From an uncultured Lachnospiraceae bacterium (GTDB lineage Bacteria > Bacillota > Clostridia > Lachnospirales > Lachnospiraceae), in the NCBI GenBank assembly GCA_910583965.1, contig CAJUAE010000017.1, positions 1 to 46,574 of the forward strand: 46,574 nt of DNA, given 5' to 3'. Numbering within the stretch: the first letter of the stretch is position 1; the number at the start of each line of letters is the position of its first letter. Shown here one piece after another: positions 43,635-46,574 of the stretch. The notes under the pieces are model-generated. The model had not been told where the DNA came from, did not search any database, and was given only the letters and a program-made list of their open reading frames with translations. The position numbers were made by a program, and so were the translations under genes.

Positions 43635-44268
43635 GATTTTTCTCTCCTTTTTGTATCTTATTTTCTAATACTCCATCTAAATAGAAATTAAAGTAATGAG
43701 CAGCGGATGAAGTGTTAGGGAACTGTAAACAAATAATGCTTTGTTTGAATTGCCTAATAATGTCTCTATTTTATCTGGTAATTTTTATGTTTAGTAGAGA
43801 AATACAAGTACAATTTCAAATTGACGTGTTATTTTATTTACAGTGTTGAAATAATAAATAAAAGCCCATATATACTATTGGCGAAAAAGATCACTATTTT
43901 CCTTCCAATAAAATAAAGTGCTTTGTCATATAGTATAGCATATGCCACACAGGAAAGAAAGACATTTTCTTGTAAAATAGTCATTATGAAAGTTTTAGCG
44001 TTACTTTTACACTCATTTGCTGTATGGTGTTGGAGCCAGCATCTTCACACCAAATTATCTTAAAGAAATACAAACTCTGGCGTAGGTGTGAATTGGACAG
44101 TCTTTGTTTCGGACTTGAAAACAGACTTAATAAATGTTAAAATAATCCTTTGTAAAAGGTATAAAATGCAGCTATAGGAAAAGACTTGTCAGTAAGTATC
44201 CTGTGCTGTTGGCTAGCTATATACAAAATAATATGCTAGCCCAAAATTGATGATAAAAGGGGTGGCTT
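43635..44268. promoter_or_regulatory. Divergent promoter region between two chemoreceptor genes
   Basis: This gap of 634 bases has no supported gene. It contains an inverted repeat GGCTAGC..GCTAGCC (44211-44242), with ATAT pairs extending the stem, 27 bases before the plus-strand gene. It also has TTCACACC / GGTGTGAA copies about 32 bases apart near 44045-44093. No clear sigma-28 box was found for either chemoreceptor. Confidence 0.5.
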
Positions 44269-46293
44269 ATGAAATTTCTAGGAAATTTAAAACTTGCCAC
44301 ACGCATCAGCATTATTACCACGGTAATTACTTTTGGAGGAATGTTGTTGTTGTGGCTGATTGTATCAAATCGCGTTTCTACTATGGTCGAAAATAACATT
44401 ACGAATCAAATGATAGATGCCGTGGAATCTAGAGCAGCTATTATAAATGACTATGTGACTTCTGCGGAAGAATATATGGTAGCATTTGCTTTGGGCAGTG
44501 AAGTGCAAGAACTTCTTGAAGATCCAGAAGATGTTAATTTGTTGGAAAAAGGACAACAATATACAGAAGATTTTGCAGCAGTCAAAGGTATTTTTGAAGG
44601 ATTGTATATTGGTACACCTTCTACCTATATCTTGACGCATACTTCTAAAGATGCAATTGGCATGACAACTCGAACAGGAGAATCATTGCAAGCATTCCAT
44701 GATACGATTTTGGCCAATCCGCAATTGACAAATCTGGGAATTATGAAATCTCCAGGGACTGGAAGCATGATTCTTTCTATGTATTATCCTATTTTTAAAG
44801 GAGAAAAATGTCTAGGTTATGTTGGTGCTGGAGTCTATGCTAGCCGATTAATGGATGTATTGTTAGATTTAAATATTGAAGGATTGCCAAACAGCGAATA
44901 TGTATTTTTGAATGTGGAAAATAGTACATACTTGTATAATCAAGATGAGTCTTTACTGAATACAAAAACGACAGATAGGGGATATCAGGAAATTCTCAGA
45001 CGAATTAAAACAGAGGATAATTCCTTGGTTGGCACATATTTTTATCAGGATGAAAATGGTGTAGAACAGTTGGTTGTATATAAATATTTAAAAGATCGCA
45101 ACTGGATCTTTATGGTTCGTGATAATGCATCTGAAGTCTACAGAGGAGTAGAAGGTGTGCGTAATACAGTAGGGTTTTTATGCGCATTAGTAGGTATATT
45201 TATTGTGTTTACCACGCTAATTATTCTGTATCGGGAAGGCAGAGAGCTGATGATTATGGAAAGGGCTATTCGTCATCTTGGCAATTTAGAGCTTTCTGCG
45301 GACCAGAAATTAGAATCTTTTTATGGAAGAAAAGATGAGATTGGCATGATTGCTCAGACGATTCACTTTGTCTGTGACTGCATGAGAAAAACAATCAATG
45401 ATATTGGGCGGATATTAGGTGAGATGGCAGATGGCAACATTGGTGTTGATGTGGAGCAGAATGAAAAATATTATATTGGCGATTTTAAAGTTTTATTTGA
45501 GAGCTTAAAAAGTATTCGCATACGTCTTGCGGATGTTATGTGCAATATTATTCATATTGCAAAGCAGGTAAACAATGGTGCCAATCAAGTATCAGCAGGT
45601 GCACAGTCATTGTCTCAGGGTACCATTCAGCAGAAGGATTCTATTAATAAGCTTGTAGATAATATGACTGATATTACTGCTCAGATTCAAAGTAGCACGA
45701 TTCGCTGTGGGAATGCGAGTGATTTGGTGGATAAGGCTACAAAGTATTCTTCTGAGGCGGATGCGAAGATGGAACAATTGCTGATTGCTACAGAAAATAT
45801 TGACCGTTCGTCTACGCAGATTGTCAGCATTATCAAAACGATTGAAGACATTGCTTTTCAGACAAAAATTCTTGCACTGAACGCTTCTGTTGAAGCTGCT
45901 CGAGCTGGTGAAGCTGGAAAAGGATTTTCCGTTGTATCAGAAGAAGTGAGAAGTCTTGCTGCGAAATCGGCGGATGCTGCAAATTCTACAAGTACATTGA
46001 TAGGTCGTTCCATTCAAGATATAAAAACCGGCACAGAGTCTACAAGTCTTGCGCTTTCTGCAATGCAGGTTATTAGTGAATGTATTCAGTCTATTAAGGT
46101 GCTTATGGATGAGATTGCATCAGCTAGTTGCCAACAGTCAGAAATGATTGTCTCAGTAGAAAATAGAATCAAAGAAGTTTTTAAGGTAACACAGGAAAAT
46201 TCTAATGCGGCAGAAGAAAGTGCAACGATATCCGAAGAATTGTCCAAGCAAGCAAAGACATTGAATCAGCTTGTCAGTCAATTTCGCATTTGA
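44269..46293 (+). CDS. Methyl-accepting chemotaxis protein
   Basis: This 674-aa membrane chemoreceptor has TM1 (about residues 13-35), a periplasmic-side Cache-like sensor (about 40-295), TM2 (about 298-322), a HAMP-like segment and the signalling domain. The tip is IKTIEDIAFQTKILALNASV followed by EAARAGEAGKGFSVVSEEV. Its signalling domain is similar to that of the divergent receptor; the sensor domain differs and contains ESRAAIINDYVTSAEEYM. ATG 44269 follows AAAAGGGG. A perfect 8-bp inverted repeat (ATTACAAT / ATTGTAAT, 46313-46347) after the stop may end transcription. Confidence 0.93.
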   Translation: MKFLGNLKLATRISIITTVITFGGMLLLWLIVSNRVSTMVENNITNQMIDAVESRAAIINDYVTSAEEYMVAFALGSEVQELLEDPEDVNLLEKGQQYTEDFAAVKGIFEGLYIGTPSTYILTHTSKDAIGMTTRTGESLQAFHDTILANPQLTNLGIMKSPGTGSMILSMYYPIFKGEKCLGYVGAGVYASRLMDVLLDLNIEGLPNSEYVFLNVENSTYLYNQDESLLNTKTTDRGYQEILRRIKTEDNSLVGTYFYQDENGVEQLVVYKYLKDRNWIFMVRDNASEVYRGVEGVRNTVGFLCALVGIFIVFTTLIILYREGRELMIMERAIRHLGNLELSADQKLESFYGRKDEIGMIAQTIHFVCDCMRKTINDIGRILGEMADGNIGVDVEQNEKYYIGDFKVLFESLKSIRIRLADVMCNIIHIAKQVNNGANQVSAGAQSLSQGTIQQKDSINKLVDNMTDITAQIQSSTIRCGNASDLVDKATKYSSEADAKMEQLLIATENIDRSSTQIVSIIKTIEDIAFQTKILALNASVEAARAGEAGKGFSVVSEEVRSLAAKSADAANSTSTLIGRSIQDIKTGTESTSLALSAMQVISECIQSIKVLMDEIASASCQQSEMIVSVENRIKEVFKVTQENSNAAEESATISEELSKQAKTLNQLVSQFRI

Positions 46294-46484
46294 AAATTGT
46301 CTTATTTGTGCAATTACAATTATTTTGAAGACAGTGGGCATTGTAATAATTCTGTTATACCTATTTATAAGTTGCCAGCTTGTACATTTTTACAATGCAT
46401 TTAGGATATATTTTTGACAATTTATGGTGCAGATGTGAAAAGGAATCATGACAAAACTGTTATTGGGCATTTTGTATTTTTGGC

Positions 46485-46512
46485 TTGCATTTTGCGAAGA
46501 CTGTGCTATAAT
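46485..46512 (+). promoter_or_regulatory. Promoter of the tRNA gene
   Basis: TTGCAT (46485-46490), a 16-base spacer, and consensus TATAAT (46507-46512). The tRNA begins nine bases after the -10 box. Confidence 0.8.
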
Positions 46513-46521
46513 TCTGTTTAT

Positions 46522-46574
46522 GGGGATATAGCTCAGTTGGGAGAGCGATACGTTCGCAACGTATAGGTCACGAG
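46522..46574 (+). tRNA. tRNA-Ala (anticodon CGC), cut by window end
   Basis: The acceptor 5' arm is GGGGATA, followed by TA, a D arm (GCTC-AGTTGGGA-GAGC) and an anticodon stem ATACG/CGTAT. The loop TTCGCAA gives anticodon CGC, which reads GCG (Ala). The sequence stops in the T arm, so the 3' end lies outside the window. Only the first 53 bases can be checked. Confidence 0.85.

Noticed and set aside
43860..43895. Sigma-28 promoter for a chemoreceptor (TAAA..GGCGAAAA)
   Set aside because: The second box differs from GCCGATAA at key positions and the spacing is off.
43986..44063. 25-aa ORF (MKVLALLLHSFAVWCW...) between the chemoreceptors
   Set aside because: No ribosome binding site.

Overview
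The window looks like chromosomal DNA of a motile, low-GC Clostridia, most likely a member of the Lachnospiraceae. The signs are AT-rich codon use, strong Firmicutes Shine-Dalgarno sequences (AGGAGG), a DUF5688 protein, a YqeG-AroE-AroK-AroQ-EfP gene order, two methyl-accepting chemotaxis proteins and a YkoS-like DUF6044 membrane protein. No phage, plasmid, CRISPR or transposase genes are visible. The right edge cuts through a tRNA-Ala gene.

Layout. At 0.1-3.4 kb there is a DUF6044 membrane protein, whose start region is tandemly duplicated, and a MATE exporter. At 3.8-13.1 kb there is an oligopeptide-type ABC importer in two parts: lipoprotein plus two permeases (3763-7360) and two ATPases (10906-13081). 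Between them lie an unknown 235-aa protein and a PadR / HAAS-DUF1700-like / DUF4097 regulatory cassette. At 13.1-16.6 kb are YqeG phosphatase, shikimate-pathway genes aroE, aroK and aroQ, and efp. At 16.9-17.8 kb is a DUF5688 protein. At 17.9-23.7 kb a tightly packed five-gene operon encodes a TtcA-like/LarE double PP-loop fusion, TcdA, an unknown protein, a GH27 glycosidase and a DUF815 ATPase. At 24-31 kb come a Na/Pi cotransporter-PhoU protein, a DUF1624 acyltransferase, cysG, metF and an M14 peptidase with LysM. At 31-35 kb, on the minus strand, a heterodimeric ABC exporter is preceded by its own promoter, a 28-codon leader ORF and a terminator. At 35-40 kb are a large beta-CASP metallo-hydrolase, a structured 0.87-kb gap and gpmI. 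At 40.4-46.3 kb are a DUF1622 membrane protein with a small membrane partner, an FMN-binding lipoprotein translationally coupled to a chemoreceptor, and a divergent second chemoreceptor.

Most interesting. (1) The minus-strand leader at 34.86-35.11 kb has a perfect -35 box, an ideal ribosome binding site, a Cys-rich 28-aa peptide, a terminator hairpin and a 10-bp inverted repeat that overlaps the end of the peptide ORF. It sits upstream of an asymmetric ABC exporter pair. This resembles ribosome-mediated attenuation of bmrBCD-type drug exporters, but the peptide is not one I recognise. (2) The TtcA-LarE fusion is overlapped by tcdA and followed by genes of unknown purpose. (3) Two copies of a roughly 145-bp MITE-like element with TA-bounded terminal inverted repeats, a second palindromic element type, and a 40-bp hairpin repeat all sit in intergenic DNA. 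(4) A flavinylation-motif lipoprotein overlaps a chemoreceptor gene. All functional statements are from reading the sequence; no database search was run.
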